Assembly: GCF_900188205.1 (NCBI RefSeq)
Contig: NZ_FZOH01000005.1
Coordinates: 124,001-188,000 of the forward strand
Direction: 5' to 3'
From: Geodermatophilus saharensis
GTDB taxonomy: Bacteria > Actinomycetota > Actinomycetes > Mycobacteriales > Geodermatophilaceae
DNA: 64,000 nt
The translations under genes were made by a program, and so were the position numbers. The notes under the pieces are model-generated. The model searched no databases and was not told the origin of the DNA. It saw nothing but the letters and a program-made list of their open reading frames with translations. Shown piece by piece: positions 8,043-15,137 of this stretch (position 1 is the first letter of the stretch; every line of letters begins with the position of its first letter).

Positions 8043-8923
8043 AGCTCGGCCAGCGGCACGGGCGCGGCGTCCGGCGGCCCGGACAGCAGCCGCTGCACCA
8101 GGTGGACGACGTTGTCGGTGGTGACGCCGGGGACCATCTCGAACGGCGTCGCCACCACCTCGAAGTCGAGCTCGGCGAGCACGGCCAGCATCTCCCGCAA
8201 CTCGCCGTGGGAGAGCGGGATCTGTGCGTGGAACGCCTTGTGCGCGCTCAGCGCCACCGGGTCGCCGTCGGGAGACAGGTCGACCTTCAGCGAGTCGCCG
8301 CAGAACAGGATCCCGCGGCGGGAGTCGTGCAGCACCGAGTGCCCGGGGAAGTGGCCGCCGGTGTGGTGCAGCGTGAGGTCGGGGGCGAGGGTCAGGACGT
8401 CGTCGGCCGGCCAGGTGACCCGGAAGGCCTTGGTCCAGACGAGGTCGTGCACGTTGACGCACACGACCCGCGGCTCGAGCTCCTGCTGCAGCTGCCACAG
8501 CGCGCCGTAGCCGTGCACGTGCGACGACGCCAGCACCGGGAAGCCGCCCTTCTCGGCGGCCATGCGGCGCAGCTCGGCGAGCATGTCGGCGGTGTACCAG
8601 GGGGCGCACTCGAAGCCGACCAGGCCGATGTCGGTCTCGACGACCCAGCCGCGGCTGTCGAGGCCGAACCGCGGCTCGGTGCCGAACTCGGTGACGCCGT
8701 CGACCGGAGCGGGCCGCCAGAACCCGGTGACCAGCTCGTCGGCCTGCTTGTCGGTGACGAACTCGAAGCCGTGCTCGGGCAGCGCGTTGCGCACGTCGGC
8801 GCAGACCGGGCAGACCGATGGTCCGGGCGCCGGCCAGCGCTGCCAGTGCCCGCAGTTGGTGCAGGCGTAGGCGGGCAGGTCGGGGAGCAGCCCGCGGTAG
8901 GGGTTGGTGTCGACCGAGGTCAC
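8039..8923 (-). CDS. MBL-fold protein with N-terminal zinc ribbon and degenerate metal motif
   Basis: A protein of 294 residues. Residues about 19-45 hold a rubredoxin-like zinc ribbon (CTNCGHWQRW...CPVC). The rest has metallo-beta-lactamase strand order, but the usual HxHxDH motif reads HVHGYG, losing the Asp and third His. The later HTGGHFPGHS histidines and the FCGDSLKVD aspartate remain. It may bind one metal, act on an unusual substrate, or be structural. GTG start at 8923, four-base overlap with the oxidoreductase gene. Confidence 0.7.
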   Translation of the reverse strand: MTSVDTNPYRGLLPDLPAYACTNCGHWQRWPAPGPSVCPVCADVRNALPEHGFEFVTDKQADELVTGFWRPAPVDGVTEFGTEPRFGLDSRGWVVETDIGLVGFECAPWYTADMLAELRRMAAEKGGFPVLASSHVHGYGALWQLQQELEPRVVCVNVHDLVWTKAFRVTWPADDVLTLAPDLTLHHTGGHFPGHSVLHDSRRGILFCGDSLKVDLSPDGDPVALSAHKAFHAQIPLSHGELREMLAVLAELDFEVVATPFEMVPGVTTDNVVHLVQRLLSGPPDAAPVPLAEL

Positions 8924-9951
8924 GGGGTCCCTCCGGACGGAGCGGATTCGGACGGAGCGGATTCGGACAGAGCGGTGAGGAGCAGGCGGTGCAGGGCGAG
9001 GTCGCGGGCGGGGTCGTACGGCCATGCCGTCCCCGCCCGCCCGCGGCCGGCGACCGCGTCGGTGAAGGCGGCGAACTGCGCCTCGAACGGCGGTGTGTCG
9101 GCGAAGGGCACGTCCACCGGGTCGGGGCGGTACAGCGTCAGCGAGCCTCCCGCCGTCTGGCCCATCGTGTCGAGAGCGACGGCCATGCCGCGGGTGCCGA
9201 CGACCTCCAGCCGGCGGCGGGGGAGCGCGTCGGGGGTGTTGAACGCGACGTGCAGGCCCACCAGCACCCCGCTGGGGGTGGCGCCGGTGAGCAGCGCGCC
9301 GTCGTCGACGCCGTAGTCGTGCACCCGGGTCTGCAGCAGCGCCGACAGCGTGGTGACGTCCTCGCCGAGCAGCGTGCCGACCAGGTCCAGGCCGTGCGGG
9401 GCGAGGTCGATCGCCGCCCCGCCGCCGGCGCGCGCCCGGTCGACCCGCCAGTTGTCGTGCGGCCGGCCGTCGGGCGTCCAGTCCCCGGGTAGCCAGCAGC
9501 AGTAGACGATCCGGACGGCGGTCACCGTGCCCAGCTCGGGCACCAGCTCGCGCAGCCGTACGTGGGCGGGGTGCCAGCGCTGGTCGTAGGCGGCGCCGAG
9601 CAGCACGCCGGCCCGCGCGCAGGCGTCGACCAGCGCCTGCGCGTCGTCGACGTCGGCGGCCAGGGGCTTCTCGCACAGCACCGCCGTGCCGGCCGCGGCG
9701 GCCGCCTCGACCAGCGGCCGGTGCCCGGCGTTCGGGACGGCCACGTAGACCGCGTCCAGGCCCGGGGTGGCGAGGAACCCCGCGAGGTCGGTCGTGCGCC
9801 GGGCACCCTCGACCGGCATCCGGTCCAGCGCGGCGGGGTCGAGGTCGTGCAGGGCCACCACCCGGGCGCCGTCGACGGCGAGCAGGCCGGGCAGCGCGTG
9901 GTCGCGGGCCACCCAGCCGCACCCGGCGATGCCCCACCCGACGGTGCTCAC
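8920..9951 (-). CDS. Gfo/Idh/MocA family NAD(P)-dependent oxidoreductase
   Basis: A protein of 343 residues. The N-terminal Rossmann domain has WGIAGCGWVARDH and the family motif CEKPLAADVDDAQ; the C-terminal alpha/beta domain contains GGGAAIDLAPHGLDLVG with the catalytic-type His. Family members oxidise hydroxyls of sugars and inositols (for example myo-inositol 2-dehydrogenase), so oxidation of the inositol moiety is a reasonable guess. The C-terminus ends in a short SESAP repeat encoded by 15-bp tandem repeats. Unlike its neighbours, this gene is separated from the upstream methyltransferase gene by a 97-base spacer holding two palindromes. Confidence 0.75.
   Translation of the reverse strand: MSTVGWGIAGCGWVARDHALPGLLAVDGARVVALHDLDPAALDRMPVEGARRTTDLAGFLATPGLDAVYVAVPNAGHRPLVEAAAAAGTAVLCEKPLAADVDDAQALVDACARAGVLLGAAYDQRWHPAHVRLRELVPELGTVTAVRIVYCCWLPGDWTPDGRPHDNWRVDRARAGGGAAIDLAPHGLDLVGTLLGEDVTTLSALLQTRVHDYGVDDGALLTGATPSGVLVGLHVAFNTPDALPRRRLEVVGTRGMAVALDTMGQTAGGSLTLYRPDPVDVPFADTPPFEAQFAAFTDAVAGRGRAGTAWPYDPARDLALHRLLLTALSESAPSESAPSGGTP
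8935..8975 (+). repeat. 15-bp tandem repeat at the 3' end of the oxidoreductase gene
   Basis: The unit GGACGGAGCGGATTC occurs at 8935-8949 and 8950-8964, followed by a partial third copy to 8975. It encodes the C-terminal SESAPSESAP of the oxidoreductase and lies within 15 bases of the next gene's start. Copy-number change would be in frame (15 bases). Confidence 0.7.
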
Positions 9952-9955
9952 CGTG

Positions 9956-10047
9956 CCGTCCCCCTCTCCGTCGAGATCACGCGATCTCGACGCGGGCGGG
10001 CCCCGTGGACGGTCGAGATCACGTGATCTCGACGAGGGCTCACCGTG
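9956..10047. repeat. Paired palindromes flanked by a 10-bp direct repeat (REPIN/MITE-like insertion)
   Basis: Two copies of the palindrome GTCGAGATC-N4-GATCTCGAC lie at 9969-9990 and 10012-10033, separated by 21 bases. The second is a perfect 22-bp palindrome. The segment is bordered by the direct repeat GCTCACCGTG at 9946-9955 and 10038-10047, as left by target-site duplication. Removing 9956-10047 would bring the methyltransferase stop to within a few bases of the oxidoreductase start, restoring the tight spacing seen at every other junction of the operon. It could also work as a transcript processing or attenuation site. Confidence 0.6.
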
Positions 10048-10048
10048 C

Positions 10049-11071
10049 TCACCAGGCCTCCGGGAGGTCGACGAGCAGCCGGCGGCGGGCGGCGTCGGCC
10101 GGCAGCGGGTCGGGCCAGCGCGGCGGCAGGTAGGACGACCGCGGCCCGTACTCGGCGGCGTAGCGCTCGTTCGGCCAGGTGAGCACGCCGTCGCGGTAGA
10201 GCGGGTTGGGGACCAGCGGCGGCAGCGGCGCGCCGAGGTCCGCCGGCGCGGGACCGAGCGGGTCGCCGGCCACCAGCGCCACCGCCTCGCTGGCGTGCAG
10301 GTCCGCGGCCGCCGCCGGCCGCGGCGGGCGCCCCTCGAGCAGCGAGCGGGTGAGCTCGTCGTCGTCGTAGAGCAGGTCGGTGCCGAGCACCTCGGCGTAG
10401 CCCTCGGGCGTCAGCGGCTGCCCGTGCGGGTCGGCCACGTGCGCGTGCCCGACGACGACGGTGCCGCCGTCCCCGGCCAGCGCCCGCATCGCCGCGGCGG
10501 CCGCGGGCTTGTCGAGCAGGAAGTAGAACGCGTCGTGGCAGGCGACGTAGGCCGGGGAGCCGACGTCGAGCGGCGGGGCGGCGGTGAGGTCGGCGCACAC
10601 GTAGCGCGCCGCCGGGCAGACGAACCGCCGGGCCAGCCACAGCTTGGCCCAGACGACGTCGACGCCGAGCAGGTCGGTCACCCCGCGGCGCGACAGCTCG
10701 CGCAGGTGCGCGCCCACCCCGCAGGCGACGTCGACCACCGGCCTCCGCCCCGGCCAGTGCGCCTGCAGCAGGGCCAGGCCGGCCAGGTGGGTGGGGTCCG
10801 ACCAGCGGTGGGCGAAGTAGTCGGCGACCCGGCCCATGCCGAGCAGGTCCATCGCCTCCCGCAGCGTGCGGGCGGCGGGGACCCGGGCCAGCTGGTCCGG
10901 CGGCGGTGGCGGCTCGGTCCACCAGTCGTCGGCGTCGGCGAGCAGCAGCACCCGCGCCCGGTCGGTCTCCCCGGCGGCCAGCAGCCCCGCGACCTCCGCG
11001 CGCAGGTCGTCGCGTCCTGCCCGGAGGTAGGGGATCCCGTCGACGACGGGGGCACCGACCGACAGCGTCAC
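10049..11071 (-). CDS. Class I SAM-dependent methyltransferase of the YcaO/inositol operon
   Basis: A protein of 340 residues. The SAM-binding motif I reads VVDVACGVGAHL near residue 105, followed by an acidic strand end (DLLGVDVVWAK). About 100 residues precede the Rossmann core and a Pro-rich tail follows (PLPPLVPNPLYRDG). A small-molecule substrate is likely from context, but the target atom cannot be read from sequence. The GTG start at 11071 overlaps the stop of the HD-like gene by four bases; the 3' end is next to the palindromic insertion. Confidence 0.7.
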   Translation of the reverse strand: MTLSVGAPVVDGIPYLRAGRDDLRAEVAGLLAAGETDRARVLLLADADDWWTEPPPPPDQLARVPAARTLREAMDLLGMGRVADYFAHRWSDPTHLAGLALLQAHWPGRRPVVDVACGVGAHLRELSRRGVTDLLGVDVVWAKLWLARRFVCPAARYVCADLTAAPPLDVGSPAYVACHDAFYFLLDKPAAAAAMRALAGDGGTVVVGHAHVADPHGQPLTPEGYAEVLGTDLLYDDDELTRSLLEGRPPRPAAAADLHASEAVALVAGDPLGPAPADLGAPLPPLVPNPLYRDGVLTWPNERYAAEYGPRSSYLPPRWPDPLPADAARRRLLVDLPEAW

Positions 11072-11982
11072 AGCCCCGCCGCCGCCAGGACGTCGAGGTG
11101 GTAGGCCTGCACCGGGCCGGCGTGCACCAGCTCCAGGTCGTCGAGCGCCTGCGCCGCGGTGAACGCCGCCGCCCGCGCGTGGTGGTGCACCTGCAGCACC
11201 CGGTCGAGGACGTCGGCGGCGTGGAAGGCCCGCGCCTCGGGCACGTCGGCGCCCGCCCGCAGCGCCAGCACCTCCCGCACCCGCCCGGCCAGCGCGGGCG
11301 GCAGCGCGGCGAGCTCCCGCTGCTCCAGGGTCGCCACGACCCGCTCCAGCGCGTCGCCGAGCAGCACCTCCCCGGCGAACCCGGCGTCGGGCAGGACCAC
11401 GTTGTGCAGGTGGTGGGCCAGGCCCAGCAGGAAGGGGGTGACCGGGTCGGCGCCGACCACCGGGGCGACGAGCGTCCCGTAGACGGCGACGGTGAGGCAG
11501 TGGTCGCCGTGGCTCTCGGGGGGCTCGACGACGATGCGCGGCCTGCCCGGGGCGGTCGCGCCGGCTCGCGGCTGGGCGTTGAGCGCGCCGGCCAGCGGCG
11601 GGGGCGGCCCGGGGGAGCCGAGCGGGCCCAGCGCCGCGCGCAGCCGCTCGCGCAGCACGCTGTCGAGCGGGGCGGAGACCTCGTCGAAGCCGCGCCGCAG
11701 CACCGTGCGCGCCTCGTCGTCGTCCAGCCCGGCGGCGGCCAGGACGTGCGCGTCGATGCCGGCGAGCCGGGCCCGCGCGACCGCGGCCGCCGTCTCGGAG
11801 AAGGCGACGGTCTCCACGTCCTCGCCGGAGACCAGGCGCGCCCACGCGCGGACGAAGGCCTGCTCGGCGAGCGAACCGGGCGTGCCGGCGACCCGGACGC
11901 GCTTGGCGTCGCCGATCTCGGCCAGCAGGGGCCGGAGGCCGGCCAGTGCGGTCAGCGTGCCCGGGGTGTCGAGCGCGGTCAC
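11068..11982 (-). CDS. Uncharacterised protein with HD-domain-like metal motif
   Basis: A protein of 304 residues. The first 110 or so are helical without a recognised domain. The second half has the spacing of an HD-superfamily core: SHGDHCLTVAVYGTLVAPV (first His), LLGLAHHLHNVVLPDAG where HD is usual, and FHAADVLDRV (a late acidic ligand). The HD doublet is replaced by HH...HN, so metal binding is plausible but phosphohydrolase activity is uncertain. It could also be an oxygenase of the HD-fold type, as in myo-inositol oxygenase, which would fit an inositol pathway; that is speculation. GTG start at 11982 overlaps the inositol synthase stop. Confidence 0.5.
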   Translation of the reverse strand: MTALDTPGTLTALAGLRPLLAEIGDAKRVRVAGTPGSLAEQAFVRAWARLVSGEDVETVAFSETAAAVARARLAGIDAHVLAAAGLDDDEARTVLRRGFDEVSAPLDSVLRERLRAALGPLGSPGPPPPLAGALNAQPRAGATAPGRPRIVVEPPESHGDHCLTVAVYGTLVAPVVGADPVTPFLLGLAHHLHNVVLPDAGFAGEVLLGDALERVVATLEQRELAALPPALAGRVREVLALRAGADVPEARAFHAADVLDRVLQVHHHARAAAFTAAQALDDLELVHAGPVQAYHLDVLAAAGL

Positions 11983-13202
11983 CGGGTGCCGGCGCCGGCG
12001 GCCAGCCAGTCGAGCAGCGCGGTCTCCTGGCGGTGGAACGCGTGCTCCGGGACGCTGCCGTCGGCGGTCATCGGCGCCTTGAAGAACCAGCCGAGCTGCC
12101 GCTGCACGCCGCCCTCGCCGCGCTGCTGCGCCAGGTCGGTCAGCCGGGCCAGCTCGATGGCCAGCGGGGCGGCGAGGATCGAGTCGCGGCACTGGAAGTC
12201 GACCTTGACCTGCATCCGCTGCCCGAGGAAGCCGACCAGGTCGATGGCGTCCCATGCCTCCTTCTGGTCACCGCGCGGCCGGTAGTAGTCGATGCGGACG
12301 ACGTGGTCCTCGACCGGGTAGCCCAGGATCGAGTCCAGGACGCTGCCCTTGGTCTGCAGCTTGCTGTTGAGCGAGTCGGGGTCGTCGAGGGCCAGGCCGT
12401 CGCGGTTGCCGAGGATGTTGGTCGAGTACCAGCCCTCCACGGTCAGCGACCGGGCGCGGAAGGCCGGCGCGAGCACCGTCTTCATCATCGTCTGGCCGGT
12501 CTTGCCGTCCTTGCCGGCGACCGGGACGCCGCGCGCCTCGGCCAGCGCCACCAGGGCCGGGACGTCGGCGGCCAGCGACGGCGTGAAGTTGACGTAGCCG
12601 ACGCCCTCGGCGATGGCCGCGTAGGCGTAGACCATCGCCGGGGTGATGGCGCGGTCGTCGGCGTCGAGACCGGCCTCGAACGCCCCGGCCGACTGCAGCG
12701 CCGGGGCGGCCGGGTCGGGCCAGCGCTCGGTGGAGGCGAGGTTGACCAGCACCAGGCCGTCGAGGGACTCCTCGTCGCGGAAGCGGCGCAGGTCGGCACG
12801 GACGGCGTCGACCTGGGCGCGGCGGGTCTCGGCCAGCACGACGTTGCCGCCGGTGACGTTGCGGCAGAAGTCGGCGTCGCCGGCGGCCGGCCAGGGCGTC
12901 AGCGCCGACAGCGCCGGGCCGGCCTCCTCCAGCTGCCGGGAGTCCAGGACGCCGTGCTGCTCGGCGGCCTTGCGCAGGTCGGATCCGTCGAGGTCCCAGC
13001 CGCGGACCACCAGTGCGTCGTAGCCGACCAGGCCGGTCGTCTCCTCGACCGGGCCGCCGGCCACCTCCAGGCCCGCCAGCGGCAGCCCGTCCGGGGCCGC
13101 GGCCCCGATCCGGAGCAGCTCCAGCCCCGCGACGGCGGTCGTCGCGACCGCACCTCCGAGTCCGACCACAGCGACGCCGACGCGACGGGACCCTTGTGAC
13201 AC
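11979..13202 (-). CDS. Inositol-3-phosphate synthase family protein (first gene of the operon)
   Basis: A protein of 407 residues of the myo-inositol-1-phosphate synthase family, which converts glucose 6-phosphate to inositol phosphate using NAD. Visible motifs are the NAD-binding GVAVVGLGGAVATT at the N-terminus, the conserved GKDGKTGQTMMK and NILGNRDGLALDDPDSLNSK. GTG codons at 13205 and 13202 both fit; the second is five bases from the GGAGG site and was chosen. As the promoter-proximal gene it should supply the cyclitol core of the pathway product. It may duplicate a housekeeping ino1 elsewhere. Confidence 0.85.
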   Translation of the reverse strand: MSQGSRRVGVAVVGLGGAVATTAVAGLELLRIGAAAPDGLPLAGLEVAGGPVEETTGLVGYDALVVRGWDLDGSDLRKAAEQHGVLDSRQLEEAGPALSALTPWPAAGDADFCRNVTGGNVVLAETRRAQVDAVRADLRRFRDEESLDGLVLVNLASTERWPDPAAPALQSAGAFEAGLDADDRAITPAMVYAYAAIAEGVGYVNFTPSLAADVPALVALAEARGVPVAGKDGKTGQTMMKTVLAPAFRARSLTVEGWYSTNILGNRDGLALDDPDSLNSKLQTKGSVLDSILGYPVEDHVVRIDYYRPRGDQKEAWDAIDLVGFLGQRMQVKVDFQCRDSILAAPLAIELARLTDLAQQRGEGGVQRQLGWFFKAPMTADGSVPEHAFHRQETALLDWLAAGAGTR

Positions 13203-13374
13203 CACGACCTCCGCGCTCTCCCGGTGGACGAGCTCCACCTGGACCCGACCCTGGCACAGCGGTTGTGCACCCGCTGGATGAGAACGAGATTCTGTTGCCC
13301 AACCCGGTCGTGTACCGCGCGTCCTGGACGGGGTGGCCAGGATGGGGGTCCAGCCACCCACTCGGAGGTGCCCC
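13203..13374. promoter_or_regulatory. Divergent intergenic region driving the YcaO/inositol operon and the LURP-one gene
   Basis: These 172 bases separate the minus-strand operon from the plus-strand LURP-one-like gene and must carry promoters for both. The only relatively AT-rich patch is around 13288-13312. I could not identify a convincing pair of promoter hexamers or a palindromic operator. Confidence 0.4.
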
Positions 13375-13995
13375 GTGACCGTTCCCCACGCCCAGCAGCC
13401 GCCCGCGCCGATGGTGGTGCCGCGCTTCACCGTCCACCAGCGCATCACCGTGATGGTCAACCGCTACGAGGTGCGCGCCGTGCAGCCCGACGGCAGCGAG
13501 GGCGGGCTGCTGGCCATGGCCCAGCAGAAGCGGATGAAGCTGAAGGAGGAGGTGGTCTTCACCGCCGACGAGGCGCGCACCCGTCCGGTCTTCTCCTTCC
13601 GCGCCCGCCAGCGGCTCGACGTGCACGCCCAGCACGACGTGTTCGACGAGGGTGGCCGCGTCCTCGGCACCTTCGGCAAGCGCTTCGGTGCGAGCCTGCT
13701 GCGCTCGACCTGGACCCTGTCGGTCCCCGGCCTGGAGGCCGTCGGCCGGGAGCGCCGGCCGTTCCTCGCGATCCTCCGGCGGGTGTGGGACTTCATCCCC
13801 TTCCTCGGCGACGTCTGGGTGCCCTTCGTCTTCCACTTCGACTTCGTCGACACCGCGACCGGCGCCCCGGTCCTGGTCGTCGAGCGGCGCAAGTCCATCC
13901 GCGACCGCTACGACGTGCACGTCCCCGACCCGCGGCTGGACTTCCGGGTCGCCGCCTCGATGGCCGTCGCCCTGGACGCCCTGCAGAGCCGGTGA
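13375..13995 (+). CDS. LURP-one/tubby-like (phospholipid scramblase fold) protein
   Basis: A protein of 206 residues. The segment RFTVHQRITVMVNRYEVRAV...GGLLAMAQQKRMKLKEEVVF...VFSFRARQRLDVHAQHDVFD..GRVLGTFGKRFG matches the LURP-one-related family, a 12-stranded barrel around a central helix related to tubby and scramblases. A hydrophobic segment (FIPFLGDVWVPFVFHFDF) may contact membranes. Function in bacteria is unknown. GTG at 13375 follows a GGAGG site by six bases. It overlaps the GH16-like gene by four bases. Confidence 0.7.
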   Translation: MTVPHAQQPPAPMVVPRFTVHQRITVMVNRYEVRAVQPDGSEGGLLAMAQQKRMKLKEEVVFTADEARTRPVFSFRARQRLDVHAQHDVFDEGGRVLGTFGKRFGASLLRSTWTLSVPGLEAVGRERRPFLAILRRVWDFIPFLGDVWVPFVFHFDFVDTATGAPVLVVERRKSIRDRYDVHVPDPRLDFRVAASMAVALDALQSR

Positions 13996-14792
13996 CCGGC
14001 TCTCACGACGCCTCCACCGACGCCTTCACCGACGAGTTCGAGGGGGACGACCTCGACCGCGACGTCTGGGTGCCCCACTACCTGCCGCAGTGGAGCTCCC
14101 GGGCGGCGACGGCGGCCCGCTACGAGGTCCGCGACTCCTGCCTGCGGCTGTACCTGCCCGACGACGCGCCGCTGTGGTGCCCCGGCGACCACCCGCCGCT
14201 GCGCGTCTCGGGCGTCCAGTCCGGCGTCTTCTCCGGGCCGGTGGGCAGCACCGTCGGGCAGCAGCCGGTGCGGCCCGGCGCCGTCGTCCGGGAGGAGCAG
14301 CCCGCCCACTGGGGCTGGACGCCGCACCACGGCGTGCTGGAGATGCGCGCCCGCGCCACGGTGACGCCCCGGTCGATGGTGGCCTGGTGGCTGGTCGGGC
14401 TCGAGGACTCCCCGGAGCGCTCCGGGGAGCTCTGCGTCATGGAGGTGTTCGGCGACGCGGTCGACCCGGTGGCCGGCGCCGCGGTGGGCACGGGTGTGCA
14501 CCCGTTCCGCGACCCGCGGCTGGTCGAGGACTTCGCCGCGCCGCGGCCCGGGATCGACGTCGCCGACTGGCACGTCTACGCCGTCGACTGGCGGCCCGAC
14601 GGCGCGGTGTTCTCCGTGGACGGCCGGCCGGTGCGCGAGGTCGCGGGAACCCCCGACTACCCGGTGCAGGCGATGCTCGCCGTCTTCGACTTCCCGGAGA
14701 AGGCGGTGCCGGGGGAGCCCTACGTCGTGCCGGAGCTCGTCGTCGACTGGATCCGCGGGAACCCGGGTGACCGGCCGGGCGGTCCCGGCTAA
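13992..14792 (+). CDS. GH16-like beta-sandwich protein with altered catalytic motif
   Basis: A protein of 266 residues with the layout of family 16 glycoside hydrolases: an opening DEFEGDDLDRDVW, WTPHHGVLEMRARATV...WWLVG, and DWHVYAVDWRPDGAVFSVDGRPV. The catalytic strand reads ELCVME instead of the usual E-x-D-x-x-E, so the central Asp is Cys while both Glu remain. No signal peptide is visible, unusual for this family. Activity is therefore doubtful; it may bind carbohydrate or use a different mechanism. Starts at GTG 13992 with a four-base overlap with the preceding gene. Confidence 0.7.
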   Translation: MTGSHDASTDAFTDEFEGDDLDRDVWVPHYLPQWSSRAATAARYEVRDSCLRLYLPDDAPLWCPGDHPPLRVSGVQSGVFSGPVGSTVGQQPVRPGAVVREEQPAHWGWTPHHGVLEMRARATVTPRSMVAWWLVGLEDSPERSGELCVMEVFGDAVDPVAGAAVGTGVHPFRDPRLVEDFAAPRPGIDVADWHVYAVDWRPDGAVFSVDGRPVREVAGTPDYPVQAMLAVFDFPEKAVPGEPYVVPELVVDWIRGNPGDRPGGPG

Positions 14793-14803
14793 CCTCGCCG
14801 GCC

Positions 14804-15133
14804 GTGTCCAGCCGCACCTACCGCGTCATCGTGCGCGGCACCTTCGACGGTCTCGACGACGACCGGCGCGCCTGGCTGCGCGAGCACGCCGCCGAGCACG
14901 ACCTGTTCGCCTCGGCGTTCACCGAGCGGGGCAGCACCGCCTACGACGGGTCGCTGTCGGCGTTCAGCCACCGGGTCGTGGTGCACGTCGACGCCGGCCC
15001 GGACGAGGAGGCCGACGCCCGCACGGCGGGGGAGCTGTCGGCGCTGCAGTGGCTCGAGGACGCCGGTCTGGGCGCGCGCCGGCTGCGCTCGACGGCGACG
15101 TGCACCGACGACGTGCGGATCCGCCGGCGCTGA
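14804..15133 (+). CDS. DUF6204 family protein
   Basis: A small protein of 109 residues (YRVIVRGTFDGLDDDRRAWLREHAAEHDLFASAFTERG, then HRVVVHVDA) matching my recollection of the DUF6204 family. It is probably a cytosolic beta-alpha protein; function unknown. The GTG start lies eight bases after TAACCT, a good -10 hexamer that overlaps the stop of the previous gene, so a leaderless or near-leaderless transcript is possible. Confidence 0.6.
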   Translation: MSSRTYRVIVRGTFDGLDDDRRAWLREHAAEHDLFASAFTERGSTAYDGSLSAFSHRVVVHVDAGPDEEADARTAGELSALQWLEDAGLGARRLRSTATCTDDVRIRRR

Positions 15134-15137
15134 GGGC

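Noticed and set aside
3804..13202. Assignment of the operon as an ebo (EboA-F) cluster
   Set aside because: The TIM-barrel gene fits loosely, but no UbiA-like, TatD-like or dehydroquinate-synthase-like gene is present and the HD-like protein does not resemble EboA.
13224..13374. Cys-containing plus-strand frame in the operon leader region as a YcaO precursor peptide
   Set aside because: The frame has no stop in this region and runs on in frame into downstream genes; no ribosome-binding site and opposite orientation to the operon.
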